From positions 1 to 55,769 of the forward strand of contig CAMADY010000005.1 in assembly GCA_945831805.1 (NCBI GenBank): 55,769 nucleotides of DNA, given 5' to 3'. The notes under the pieces are model-generated. The model ran no database searches, was not told the DNA's origin, and saw only the letters and a program-made list of their open reading frames with translations. A program made the position numbers and the translations under genes. This document shows, in pieces, positions 1 through 8,885 of the stretch. Position 1 is the first letter of the stretch; each line of letters opens with the position of its first letter. This DNA is from an uncultured Prevotellaceae bacterium. GTDB taxonomy: Bacteria; Bacteroidota; Bacteroidia; Bacteroidales; Bacteroidaceae.

Positions 1-183
1 GGGGCTATGTCTGCTACCCTCTACCTGTGGCTAAATATTAATTCAGCAGACCCTAATTACGAGAAGAGTTGTGTAATTCCATATACCATTCACCAATACT
101 CTGACAAGAAATATGTAGAAGGTGGTTTTATGGATATGTGGATTGTAACCGATTTAGGAATGGTAAAACAGTTAAAGATATAA
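1..183 (+). CDS. C-terminal 60 codons of a truncated upstream protein (partial, runs off window edge)
   Basis: Frame 1 is open from base 1 to TAA at 181-183 (...MDMWIVTDLGMVKQLKI*), followed 7 nt later by the next ORF on the same strand. Confidence 0.55.
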   Translation, partial: GAMSATLYLWLNINSADPNYEKSCVIPYTIHQYSDKKYVEGGFMDMWIVTDLGMVKQLKI

Positions 184-190
184 GATTATA

Positions 191-484
191 ATGAAACCAA
201 TACTCAAGATTGTCATTGCAGTGCTATTGCTGTTGTGTTTGGCTGATATGCCTTATGGGTTCTATCAGCTGGTGCGGTTTGCATCGGCTGGTGCGTTTGC
301 GTATATATCGTACGACTATTTCAAATGTGAGAAGAATGGGTTGGGAGTGGTCTTTGCGGCATTGGCATTATTGTTCCAGCCCTTCATTAAGGTGGCATTG
401 GGTCGAATGATATGGAATGTCGTGGATGTGCTGGTCGCTATTGGTTTGGTATGCCTGATCGTCAGGACATTCAAGAGACGATAG
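191..484 (+). CDS. Small hydrophobic membrane protein (DUF6804-like, tentative)
   Basis: 97-aa ORF with three to four hydrophobic stretches; close behind the upstream ORF. Confidence 0.65.
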   Translation: MKPILKIVIAVLLLLCLADMPYGFYQLVRFASAGAFAYISYDYFKCEKNGLGVVFAALALLFQPFIKVALGRMIWNVVDVLVAIGLVCLIVRTFKRR

Positions 485-573
485 ATGTGGGTTCATAGGA
501 AGGATACTGCTCAAATAGAACGAGTGACGAGAGACAATAGCATTAATTGATGTTAAAAACGTGGGAAGGTGTT

Positions 574-602
574 GGAGGTTTGGAAGTTTTTCAATACCTT
601 TG
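574..602 (+). promoter_or_regulatory. Bacteroidetes-type promoter for the ATPase gene
   Basis: TACCTTTG at 595-602 matches TAnnTTTG; GTTG at 571-574 gives a partial -33 at 20-nt spacing; gene starts at 649. Confidence 0.5.
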
Positions 603-648
603 CATTTGATATTATTTTAATGTGCATTAAATTAACCGGTGTTAAATC

Positions 649-1962
649 ATGAAGTTCTACGATAGAGATAGTGAAAAGGAAATTCTCCGTAAGAATTGGG
701 AAAGGTCTGATGAGAGGTCGCTGTTTACTGTTATGATAGGCAGAAGACGTATCGGCAAGACTGCTTTGCTTCTTCAGATGGAGAAGGATCAGAGAATGCT
801 ATATCTGTATGTCTCAAAGGATAATGAGCATGTGCTTGTGGAAAAATTCCAGAAGGCTGCAGAGACGGAACTGGGACTGCATATATATGGAAGGCTTGAT
901 ACTTTCGCCCAGTTCTTTGAGAACATCATGGAGTACGGCATGGAGCATCACTTTACCATTGTGCTTGATGAGTTCCAGAATTTCCTGAAGGTTAATCCTG
1001 CTATTCCGAGCCATATACAGGATGTATGGGACAGGTATCATGCAAGGAGCAAGGTCCATCTCATTGCGTGCGGCAGTATATACAGCATGATGCACAGGAT
1101 ATTCGACAATGAGGATGAACCGCTTTATGGCAGGAAGGATTGTGAGATAAAATTGATGCCTTTTCGCATCAGCGTTGTCAAACAGATTCTTGGGGATCAT
1201 AATCCTGGGTATGAGCCGGAGGATCTTCTGTGTCTGTATATGCTTACTGGCGGGGTAGCGAAATATGTGGCTCAGCTGATGGATGCCGGTGCTGTCACTA
1301 AAGACTCTATGCTGAAATGGGCTACTGATGCAGGCAGTCCGTTCCTGAGTGAAGGAACGGAGTTGATAATGTCAGAGTTTGGCAAGGACTACGCCAACTA
1401 TCTCAGCATTCTTCAGAAGATAGCTGGTGGAATGACTACACAGAACCAACTGGACACTATCATCGGCAAAAACACAGGTACTTATCTGAAGAATCTGGAT
1501 GAGGATTATAACTACGTCCATAAGTTGCAGCCGATGTTCTGCAAGCCAGGAAGTCGTAACATCCGTTGGTATGTTGACGACTGCTTTCTCCGTTTCTGGT
1601 TTCGATATATTCTTCCTAACCAGGCACTCATCGAGATGGGACGCTACGATATGCTTCTTGAGATTGTAGAAAGGGACTACTGCGACTTTACAGGTCACGT
1701 CCTTGAACAGTATTTCCGTCAGAAGTACATGGAGGAGGAGCGTGTTACTGCCGTTGGGCAGTATTGGGACCGTAAAGGCAACAATGAGATAGACCTCATA
1801 GCTCTAAACTCTATTGACAAGACCGCCGTTGTGGCGGAGGTGAAGCGCAATCCGGAAAGATATAAAAGTTCAGAGTTGGAAGAAAAGTACCTTACCATCA
1901 AGAACGAGTTTGGCAAATATAAAAAGATAGAGAGGATAGGCTTGTCGATGATGGATATGTAG
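649..1962 (+). CDS. AAA-type ATP-binding protein with DUF234-like C-terminus
   Basis: 437 aa; Walker A-like GRRRIGKTALL, VLDEFQNF, and a C-terminal nuclease-like region (DLIALNSIDKTAVVAEVKRN). Confidence 0.9.
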   Translation: MKFYDRDSEKEILRKNWERSDERSLFTVMIGRRRIGKTALLLQMEKDQRMLYLYVSKDNEHVLVEKFQKAAETELGLHIYGRLDTFAQFFENIMEYGMEHHFTIVLDEFQNFLKVNPAIPSHIQDVWDRYHARSKVHLIACGSIYSMMHRIFDNEDEPLYGRKDCEIKLMPFRISVVKQILGDHNPGYEPEDLLCLYMLTGGVAKYVAQLMDAGAVTKDSMLKWATDAGSPFLSEGTELIMSEFGKDYANYLSILQKIAGGMTTQNQLDTIIGKNTGTYLKNLDEDYNYVHKLQPMFCKPGSRNIRWYVDDCFLRFWFRYILPNQALIEMGRYDMLLEIVERDYCDFTGHVLEQYFRQKYMEEERVTAVGQYWDRKGNNEIDLIALNSIDKTAVVAEVKRNPERYKSSELEEKYLTIKNEFGKYKKIERIGLSMMDM

Positions 1963-1986
1963 GAGGCTGTAGTTTAGTAAGTAATT

Positions 1987-2037
1987 AGGGTGTCCAGTTT
2001 GTTGTTCTGATTTTTAGTACAACAAACTGAACACCCT
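1987..2037. terminator. Long inverted repeat between convergent genes (possible bidirectional terminator)
   Basis: agggtgtccagtttgttgt (1987-2005) / acaacaaactgaacaccct (2019-2037): 19-bp arms with one G-U-compatible mismatch. No strong T-tract. Confidence 0.6.
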
Positions 2038-2039
2038 AT

Positions 2040-2129
2040 TTCTTAGTCGAAGAAACCTGGCTGCTTGTACTCTTAGATTCAGTTCAAGCAGGGGGTTCTT
2101 AGTCGAAGAAACCTGGCTGCTTGTACTCT
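2040..2129. repeat. 34-bp direct repeat, copies 2040-2073 and 2096-2129
   Basis: ttcttagtcgaagaaacctggctgcttgtactct occurs twice. The right copy is the 3' end of the mannonate dehydratase ORF including its stop. Confidence 0.95.
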
Positions 2130-3370
2130 ATACCGAGTTCACGGTCAACGGCTGCCATGACGCCTTGGATCTGTCCCATGGCGAACATGCGGCCGAGGAG
2201 GGTGTAGCCGGAGTTGTGGCCGTGGTTGGTCTCGTCGAAGACTCCTCCAGGCTCGTCGGTGAAGGTCATGCCGTGATCGACGCGCATTGGTAGGCGACGA
2301 CCGCTGTTGCACTTGCCTTCGCGCTCAGCCTGCTCGAAGATGCGTACGAGCTCTATGAGGTTTCCGCGTCCGCCGAGGTGTGATGCCTCTGTGAAGTTGC
2401 CGTTAGGGAAGATGTGGCATGAGCGGAGGTGCACGAAGTGTGTGCGGTCAGCGAACTGCTTTGCCATGGCCACGCAGTCGTTGTGCTCGCCAGCAGAGAA
2501 GGAGCCAGCGCAGAAGGTGAGTCCGTTGTGCTTGTTTGGCACTGCGTCGAGGAACCACTTGATGTCCTCTACGTTGCCCACGATGCGTGGGAGTCCGAAG
2601 ACAGGGTATGGTGGGTCGTCAGGATGTACGCACATGTTGATGTCGTACTCGTCGCAGATAGGCATGATAGCCTCGAGCCATGTCTTCATGTTGTCCTGGA
2701 GTTTCTGCTTGTCGATGTCCTTGTAGAGTGCGAGGAGTTCGTGGAACTTGTTGAGCGGTGCAGAGTCGCCCTCGCTGAAGTTTCCGCTTACGAAGCCCTG
2801 TGTCTTGATGATGATGTTCTCTACGAGTTCGTGGTCCTGCTCCGGTGTGGTGGTCTTCTTCATCTCGTCAGCCTCAGCGACGAGGTCGCGACCCCACTTG
2901 TGGTATTTAGAGAACTCTGCCCAGTCCTCACGTGCGCCCTGACGCTTGAGGATGTGGATGTCGAAGTATGCGAAGACGCCCCAGTCCATATAGAGGTTGT
3001 TGGCACCGTTAGGGTTGTCGTGCGCGAGGTCCGTACGCGCCCAGTCGAGTACTGGCATGAAGTTGTAGCAGATGCACTTGATGCCTTCTTCTCCGAGGTT
3101 GCGTAGCGACTGCTTATAGACCTCTATCTGGTGGTCGCGGTCTGGTCCGCCGTACTTGATGGTCTCTACGACAGGTAGTGACTCTACGACGCTCCATGTC
3201 ATTCCGTAGGATTCGATGTACTCCTTGAGTTCATGAATCTTCTCGCGTGTCCATACTTCGCCGAGTGGCACGTCGTGAAGTGCTGTCACGATGCCCTCAA
3301 CGCCAATTTGCTTTAACTGTGCAAGAGTGATCTTATCTTTCTTGCCAAACCATCGCCATGTTCTTTCCAT
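2099..3370 (-). CDS. uxuA: Mannonate dehydratase
   Basis: 423 aa starting MERTWRWFGKKDKITLAQLKQIGVEGIVTALHDVPLGEVW; characteristic UxuA N-terminus and metal-site region. Confidence 0.97.
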   Translation of the reverse strand: MERTWRWFGKKDKITLAQLKQIGVEGIVTALHDVPLGEVWTREKIHELKEYIESYGMTWSVVESLPVVETIKYGGPDRDHQIEVYKQSLRNLGEEGIKCICYNFMPVLDWARTDLAHDNPNGANNLYMDWGVFAYFDIHILKRQGAREDWAEFSKYHKWGRDLVAEADEMKKTTTPEQDHELVENIIIKTQGFVSGNFSEGDSAPLNKFHELLALYKDIDKQKLQDNMKTWLEAIMPICDEYDINMCVHPDDPPYPVFGLPRIVGNVEDIKWFLDAVPNKHNGLTFCAGSFSAGEHNDCVAMAKQFADRTHFVHLRSCHIFPNGNFTEASHLGGRGNLIELVRIFEQAEREGKCNSGRRLPMRVDHGMTFTDEPGGVFDETNHGHNSGYTLLGRMFAMGQIQGVMAAVDRELGIEYKQPGFFD

Positions 3371-3376
3371 AAGACT

Positions 3377-4966
3377 TTATCTAGCTGAAACGTATTTATG
3401 TAATGTCTTTCTTACTGCGCCTGGACCTGCGAAGAGCTCCTTGACGTAGCCTTCTATCTGTTCGCCGAAGCCAGCCTCGTAGAGGTCGATTGCGAAGACG
3501 TCCTTGCGGGTGTAGAGCTGCTTGAGACAGCTGTAGTCGTTGGCAGGGTTGCCGAGCTCAAGTGGTGCCACGATAGCCTGCAGCTCTTCGAGCAATGGGT
3601 CCGTTGATGGCTCGAAGGCGTTGCCGTTATCGTCGAGACCCTTGAGGTAGCGTGCGTATCCAGCGAGAACGAGCGGTATGAGTACGAGGTTAGACTTGTC
3701 GAGACCGCGTGCTATGTACTTCTTCATCGTCTCTCCGAAGCGTATAGGGAGCTTCTGCGAGGTGTCGGTAGCGATACGCTGTGGTGCGTCCGGCATGAAT
3801 GGGTTAGGGAGACGCTTGTTGATGACGGTGCCGATGAACTCGTAAGGGTTGAGCACGCCTGGATCGACAACGACAGGCATTGCCTCCATGTAGCCTATCT
3901 TCTGGATGAAGGCGCGGAGGTCTTCGTCAGCCATCTCAGCGGAGATGAGGTCGTAGCCGAGCATGCATCCGTAGATGGACATTGCGGTGTGGAGCGGATT
4001 GAGACAGGTTGTCACCTTCATGGTCTCCACCTCGTCAACGGTCTTGCGTGTGGTGTAGAGTGCGCCACCGAGCTCGAGTGGTGGACGGCCGTTGGTGTAT
4101 GTGTCCTCGCAGACGAGATACTGCACCTCCTCAGCGTTGACGAACGGTGCTGTGAAGGTCTTCTTCTCGGTGATGATGGTCTCGTTGTCCTCGAAGCCGT
4201 CGGCAGCGATCATAGCCTGCACCTTCTCGTGTGGTCGTGGTGTGATCTTGTCGATCATGGACCAAGGGTAGGTTATCTTCTCAGGGTTCTGGACATAAGC
4301 GAGGAATCCTTCTTCTACGAGTCCGTCTTTTACCCAACGCTCAGCATAGGCGAGTACGCCCTTCTTGACGTGGTCGCCGTTGTGTGAGCAGTTGTCGGTT
4401 GACTGTAGTGTTACAGGGAGTGCACCAGCCTTGTAGCGCTCCACGAGGAGTGCCGTGAGCTTACCCATGGCGAAGACTGGCGAGAGTCCGCGAGCGAGGT
4501 CCGCATCGTTGAAGACGTAGCCCTTCTCAGTGATGGTGAAGGTGACCTGCTGGAGCGATGGTGCCTGGAAAATCTCTACGAGGCGTGCCCAGTCTTCCGC
4601 GAACTGCTTGTCGGCCTTTAGCGACTCAGTGACTGATGCTATGACCTTCTTCTCGATGGTTCCGCTGGACTGGAGTGAGACGAGGAGTGAGAGGTTGTTG
4701 TAAGGGCGGTACGCCTTGTCAATGATCTCGTAGTCGAAGCTCTCTGCCACGATGACGCCACGGTCGTACTTTCCTGTGTTGAGGGCATCGTTGAGGATAG
4801 CTGCCGGGAATGCTCGGAAGATGTTTCCAGCACCGAAGTGTAGCCATGTAGGCTCGTCGTGGGTCTTCTTTGCCACGGCAGCGATGTCAAATTTAGGAAG
4901 CTCATAGCCTTTGGCTTCCCACTCGGCAGCGTTGAGGTTGCCTGATGTAATGTCTGTTAGTTTCAT
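3377..4966 (-). CDS. uxuB: Mannitol dehydrogenase family oxidoreductase, probable fructuronate reductase (UxuB/UxaB-like)
   Basis: ORF extends to 5056, but the internal ATG at 4964-4966 (MKLTDITSGNLNAAEWEAKG) fits the family and sits downstream of a good promoter. LHFGAGNIFRAFPAA motif; 6-bp gap to uxuA. Confidence 0.85.
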   Translation of the reverse strand: MKLTDITSGNLNAAEWEAKGYELPKFDIAAVAKKTHDEPTWLHFGAGNIFRAFPAAILNDALNTGKYDRGVIVAESFDYEIIDKAYRPYNNLSLLVSLQSSGTIEKKVIASVTESLKADKQFAEDWARLVEIFQAPSLQQVTFTITEKGYVFNDADLARGLSPVFAMGKLTALLVERYKAGALPVTLQSTDNCSHNGDHVKKGVLAYAERWVKDGLVEEGFLAYVQNPEKITYPWSMIDKITPRPHEKVQAMIAADGFEDNETIITEKKTFTAPFVNAEEVQYLVCEDTYTNGRPPLELGGALYTTRKTVDEVETMKVTTCLNPLHTAMSIYGCMLGYDLISAEMADEDLRAFIQKIGYMEAMPVVVDPGVLNPYEFIGTVINKRLPNPFMPDAPQRIATDTSQKLPIRFGETMKKYIARGLDKSNLVLIPLVLAGYARYLKGLDDNGNAFEPSTDPLLEELQAIVAPLELGNPANDYSCLKQLYTRKDVFAIDLYEAGFGEQIEGYVKELFAGPGAVRKTLHKYVSAR

Positions 4967-5000
4967 AAATTGCTGTATAAGGTTTTTTGAGTTTCTGTTG

Positions 5001-5032
5001 CAAAGGTAATAAAAAAAGTGAGATAAAACAAA
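5001..5032 (-). promoter_or_regulatory. Promoter for the fructuronate reductase / uxuA pair
   Basis: Reverse strand TTTG (5029-5032) - 20 nt - TACCTTTG (5001-5008). Confidence 0.7.
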
Positions 5033-5083
5033 TAAAAAGAGTTCAAAAAAATGCAAGAATATACATTTAGTAATGTTTTAGAT

Positions 5084-5120
5084 ACAAAAAAAGAGTGAAG
5101 AACCTTCATTCTTCACTCTT
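5084..5120 (-). terminator. Intrinsic terminator at the end of the PUL operon
   Basis: aagagtgaagaa / ttcttcactctt hairpin (5091-5120), followed on the minus strand by a run of T. Confidence 0.85.
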
Positions 5121-5140
5121 GTCCTATAAACAACCTACGT

Positions 5141-8100
5141 TTACTTGACTACGGCATTGATGATGCAGTTAGCATCGTCGATGGTTATCTTGCCGTCGCC
5201 GTTGTAGTCGGCTACTTCCTTATCGAAAACCTTTTGCGTGATGCCAATGACGTAGTCTGCTACAGCCTTCGCATCGCTGATGTCAACTCTACCATCGGCA
5301 TTGACATCGCCAGGGATGCTCTGTACGAGTCCTGACGTAGGAATCATTACTCCATCCCACTCTTCTTCAACGACAGGAATGTCACTGACACCTCTGAGGA
5401 TTGCAGAATAGATAGGAATCTTCTCAGATGGTACCTCTTTGATGAGTTCCCATTTACCATCGACAAGCCTCAACTGTCCTGCAGTATATGAGGTAGTACC
5501 GTCAGCTACACCACGCAATCCGTTGACGTTGGTCTTGATGGTGCGCGACTTTGTTCCGGTAGGGAATAGGAGCAGCTTCTTGTCTGCTTCGTAACGGAAG
5601 ATGTATGGCGTGCCCTTTACGGGTGTCTCGACCTTCTCCAGACAAATGTTGCGCTGATCCTGTGTGATGCCCTTAACCTGATAGAAGGTCATACCCTGCG
5701 GAATCTCGAACTCCTGCTTGCAGCAAATGGTTCCCCAACCGTCGCAGTCGGCAGCCTTCATAAGGGTGTAGATGTACTTGAGCTTGAAGTCAGTGGCACA
5801 CCACCATCCCTCACGATTGTCGGCAGAAGAGATTGCTCCGCCCGGACGCATCCACTGCTTGTCGGTACATCCGTTCTTTGAGCTCTGGAATCCGATGGTT
5901 ATAGGCTGTCCCTCCTCTACATATATATAAGATGTATTGAGAGGTTCCCAGACATCTGTAACGCCTGGCATGTCGAGTTTACCGATAGATAGGTTTCTTG
6001 AGTATGAGGTCTCAGTGCCGTTGGATATGAATGCCCTCTGGTCGTTCTCACAGAGGTGCTCTGTTGTAGCGACGCATTCGAGTGCATAGAGTCCCGTCTG
6101 CACTACATTAGTCGTAGAAGCAGCCTGCGCTGCATTGTTGCGTTTTATCTCCTGCTTTATAGCCAGCGTCTGGTTCTCGTTGCCGTTTGCAGAGATACCC
6201 CACCACGCGTTCCAGCATGTCTTTCCGCCAACGGTGTTTGTGCGCTGGTCGCCTCCGGTGTATGTGCCGCACTTGGTGGTCCATCCTGTTGCAGCAGCGA
6301 ATGAAGGGTTCTGTATAGCAGTAGTGTTATAGGTGAATGTGATGCCTTCCGGAATCATCTGTTCATACTCGGTGATGACGAGCTGGTTGAGGTCTGCCTT
6401 ACGGTTCTTAGCCGTCATGATGGCATCCTTCACGACTATCTCCAGTTCATTGGCATCGGCAGCCTGTGCCATAGCATTTCTGACCTTGTCGTTGAGGTCA
6501 CTGTAGGCGGTGTTGGTATCGATGAAGAGCTGTGCGCGCTTCTTCTCCCACTCCATAGCATCTGCCATAGCCTCCTCCTTTGTAGCGAAGAGTTTGCATA
6601 GCATCATCTCGTCAATAGAGAGTTTACCAGCAAGGTGTCTCATCTGCATGAGGAGATACGGATACGCTGCTGTAGCGGTGAAGGTAGCACTCTGTCGTGA
6701 CCATGCCCCAGCTGTTGATACTTCGAGATGCTTCACGTTCTCGGAATATCCGTTGCTTGATGTAGAGAAGCGCTGATAGGAAGAGTCACCATTGCGTGAA
6801 ACGGACGCGATATAGTAGCTGTCGCCCGCCTTCACGTTCCACTGTCTTCTGAGAGCGTCAGGCTGCTTCTTGTCGTTCTCGGTATTTCCGGTGTTTGCAT
6901 TGCCATAGCACTGTAGGTATGCACCTCCATCGATGCCTCCCTCGCTAACGACCTGGAAGTAAGGTGCGGCGATATTGTTGCCCTCACCATTGGTCCAGTC
7001 GGCATATCCAAGTTCGAAGTCACCATTGACGAACTGGTTACCGCCGAGGTATTTTGTCTCACCGGAGACGTTGAAGATGTCGCCGAACTTTATGTCATCA
7101 CTTGCAGCGGTGAGAACGCTTGAACGCTTCGTCAATCCGCTGAGGTCCTTAATGCGTACGCAGAACTGCATACCCTCGGAAGCATCCACGGTGTATTCGA
7201 AATCGCCTTCCAGCTCATTAGGCTCTATAGTAGCGACCTCCACCCATGCCATAGACGTAGAGGCACGCTTCTCGATAGCCATCGACTGGTTGTACTCACC
7301 ATTGTAGTCATGCCATGAGATCTTAGCCTTCTGTGCCGCCTTGTCGTATTCAATCTTCACATTGCCCGGTGCATACATGCGAGGGTTGTTAGGAATCTTT
7401 TCAACGGAAGGGTCATAGCCGAGTCCCTCATTCATGTTGGCATAGTATTCGCCGAGCTTTGAGAGCTGTCCGTTATGATATATGCGTGATGCTACGTTCT
7501 CACTGTTCCATATGGCATATCTCTCGACATACTTGTTGCTGTTGAGCTTCTGTAGGATAGGCACAGTGCCATCGTACATCTTCTGCTGGTTAGCCTCAGA
7601 GAAGGATCCCGGACCGTCCGGTGCCTGTGCGAAGATGCCACCGCTTGACCAGTTGCCGGAGTTCCATGAAGCACCCCATGTCCACTCAGAAATCCATATA
7701 GGACGCTTGCCGTAGTTGTTGTAGAAGCTATTGAGTTCATCGAACTTTGACTGTGGCCAATAGCAGTGAAGATCGAGTACGTCACAACGCCATCCACGTG
7801 CGTCGATAGAGTCGAGAACAGCCTTCAGGTGGTTCATGGAGCCGTCGTGAGAAGAGTTTGAAAGCAGTCGCTGACCAGTACGCATGAGGCTCTCCCAGTT
7901 AGCGAGCACCTCCTCCACGGTGTTAGGTTCCGGATCGGATTTGTTTCCCGGCTCGTTGTTAGTCTTCATATGGCATGAGTAAGTAGCCTTACCGAGTTCG
8001 GAAGCAGAAGGCCATCCCTCGTGAATGTGGTGTGGCACGCACTCCACGTCCGGGAGCAGTGTTGAACCAGGACTCCATGTGTATGTCCATGAGGCGTTGA

Positions 8101-8794
8101 TAGGTGATGATGCAGCCTGTGCCACGATGTCAGCGACGCCTGCCTTGTGGGCATTGTACCAGTGGAATACGCGATAAGAGGATATCTTCTTGTCGAGTAC
8201 AGCAGGGAGTGATTCAATCTCCAGGTCAGCCTTGTCGGCAATGAAGCATCGGCTGTAGCCACGTCCTCCTGCACGTGTAGAGAATGTCACCATGTATCCG
8301 CGCTTGAGCTTGAAGGAGCGGATCTGGTTGTTGAGCTTTGCTTCGGTGAGCGTGTTCATGAAGCCTCCGTCGTTCTCCAGTCCGAAACTGTTGACGCTGG
8401 TGCCAGCAAAGTTCTTCTCGGAATAGACTGTCAGCGGCCTTATGCTGCTGGCGTATGGGAAGATGATGGCACCACGGTCGTACATGCGTACCTGACAGTT
8501 GACGCCATTGCTTGCCGCCTGTCCGTTGATCTTGACATAGCTCTTGAGCCAGTTGCTGATAACGACGCTTGGCTTCACCTTCTTGATGATAACAACGGCA
8601 TGCTCGGTATTGGTGATGTCGATGCTGCCTGTTGTGGTGAACGGTGTGGCGTTGGTGATGGTGTAGTCCACGTCAGCGCTTACTGTTACTGCCTCCGTCA
8701 CCTGGTTAACGGTGGTGACGGTGTTTGCGGCAAGGAGCTGCTGACTCGCGAGAGCCAGCAGCATTGCCATTATTGACTTGATGTATTTCTTCAT
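5141..8794 (-). CDS. Secreted GH128-like glycoside hydrolase with carbohydrate-binding-like modules and C-terminal type I dockerin-like repeats
   Basis: 1217 aa with signal peptide. NNEPGNKSD and IWISEWTWG resemble the acid/base and nucleophile motifs of Glyco_hydro_cc/GH128. C-terminus GDVNADGRVDISDAKAVADYVIG...DYNGDGKITIDDANCIINAVVK. Confidence 0.8.
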   Translation of the reverse strand: MKKYIKSIMAMLLALASQQLLAANTVTTVNQVTEAVTVSADVDYTITNATPFTTTGSIDITNTEHAVVIIKKVKPSVVISNWLKSYVKINGQAASNGVNCQVRMYDRGAIIFPYASSIRPLTVYSEKNFAGTSVNSFGLENDGGFMNTLTEAKLNNQIRSFKLKRGYMVTFSTRAGGRGYSRCFIADKADLEIESLPAVLDKKISSYRVFHWYNAHKAGVADIVAQAASSPINASWTYTWSPGSTLLPDVECVPHHIHEGWPSASELGKATYSCHMKTNNEPGNKSDPEPNTVEEVLANWESLMRTGQRLLSNSSHDGSMNHLKAVLDSIDARGWRCDVLDLHCYWPQSKFDELNSFYNNYGKRPIWISEWTWGASWNSGNWSSGGIFAQAPDGPGSFSEANQQKMYDGTVPILQKLNSNKYVERYAIWNSENVASRIYHNGQLSKLGEYYANMNEGLGYDPSVEKIPNNPRMYAPGNVKIEYDKAAQKAKISWHDYNGEYNQSMAIEKRASTSMAWVEVATIEPNELEGDFEYTVDASEGMQFCVRIKDLSGLTKRSSVLTAASDDIKFGDIFNVSGETKYLGGNQFVNGDFELGYADWTNGEGNNIAAPYFQVVSEGGIDGGAYLQCYGNANTGNTENDKKQPDALRRQWNVKAGDSYYIASVSRNGDSSYQRFSTSSNGYSENVKHLEVSTAGAWSRQSATFTATAAYPYLLMQMRHLAGKLSIDEMMLCKLFATKEEAMADAMEWEKKRAQLFIDTNTAYSDLNDKVRNAMAQAADANELEIVVKDAIMTAKNRKADLNQLVITEYEQMIPEGITFTYNTTAIQNPSFAAATGWTTKCGTYTGGDQRTNTVGGKTCWNAWWGISANGNENQTLAIKQEIKRNNAAQAASTTNVVQTGLYALECVATTEHLCENDQRAFISNGTETSYSRNLSIGKLDMPGVTDVWEPLNTSYIYVEEGQPITIGFQSSKNGCTDKQWMRPGGAISSADNREGWWCATDFKLKYIYTLMKAADCDGWGTICCKQEFEIPQGMTFYQVKGITQDQRNICLEKVETPVKGTPYIFRYEADKKLLLFPTGTKSRTIKTNVNGLRGVADGTTSYTAGQLRLVDGKWELIKEVPSEKIPIYSAILRGVSDIPVVEEEWDGVMIPTSGLVQSIPGDVNADGRVDISDAKAVADYVIGITQKVFDKEVADYNGDGKITIDDANCIINAVVK

Positions 8795-8885
8795 ATTGAT
8801 TCGTTAGGTTATGGAATTATGATTTGAGTTAGGAACAAAACTCTGTTGGGGTTTTGTAATAGTCGTAAGGCTTCTGCCTAAAGAC

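Noticed and set aside
2040-2129. Insertion sequence or transposon
   Set aside because: Direct repeat and inverted repeat are present, but no transposase ORF lies between or beside them.
2429-3106. 225-aa plus-strand ORF antisense to uxuA
   Set aside because: Shadow ORF of a strongly conserved gene; V/E/L-rich translation with no domain features.
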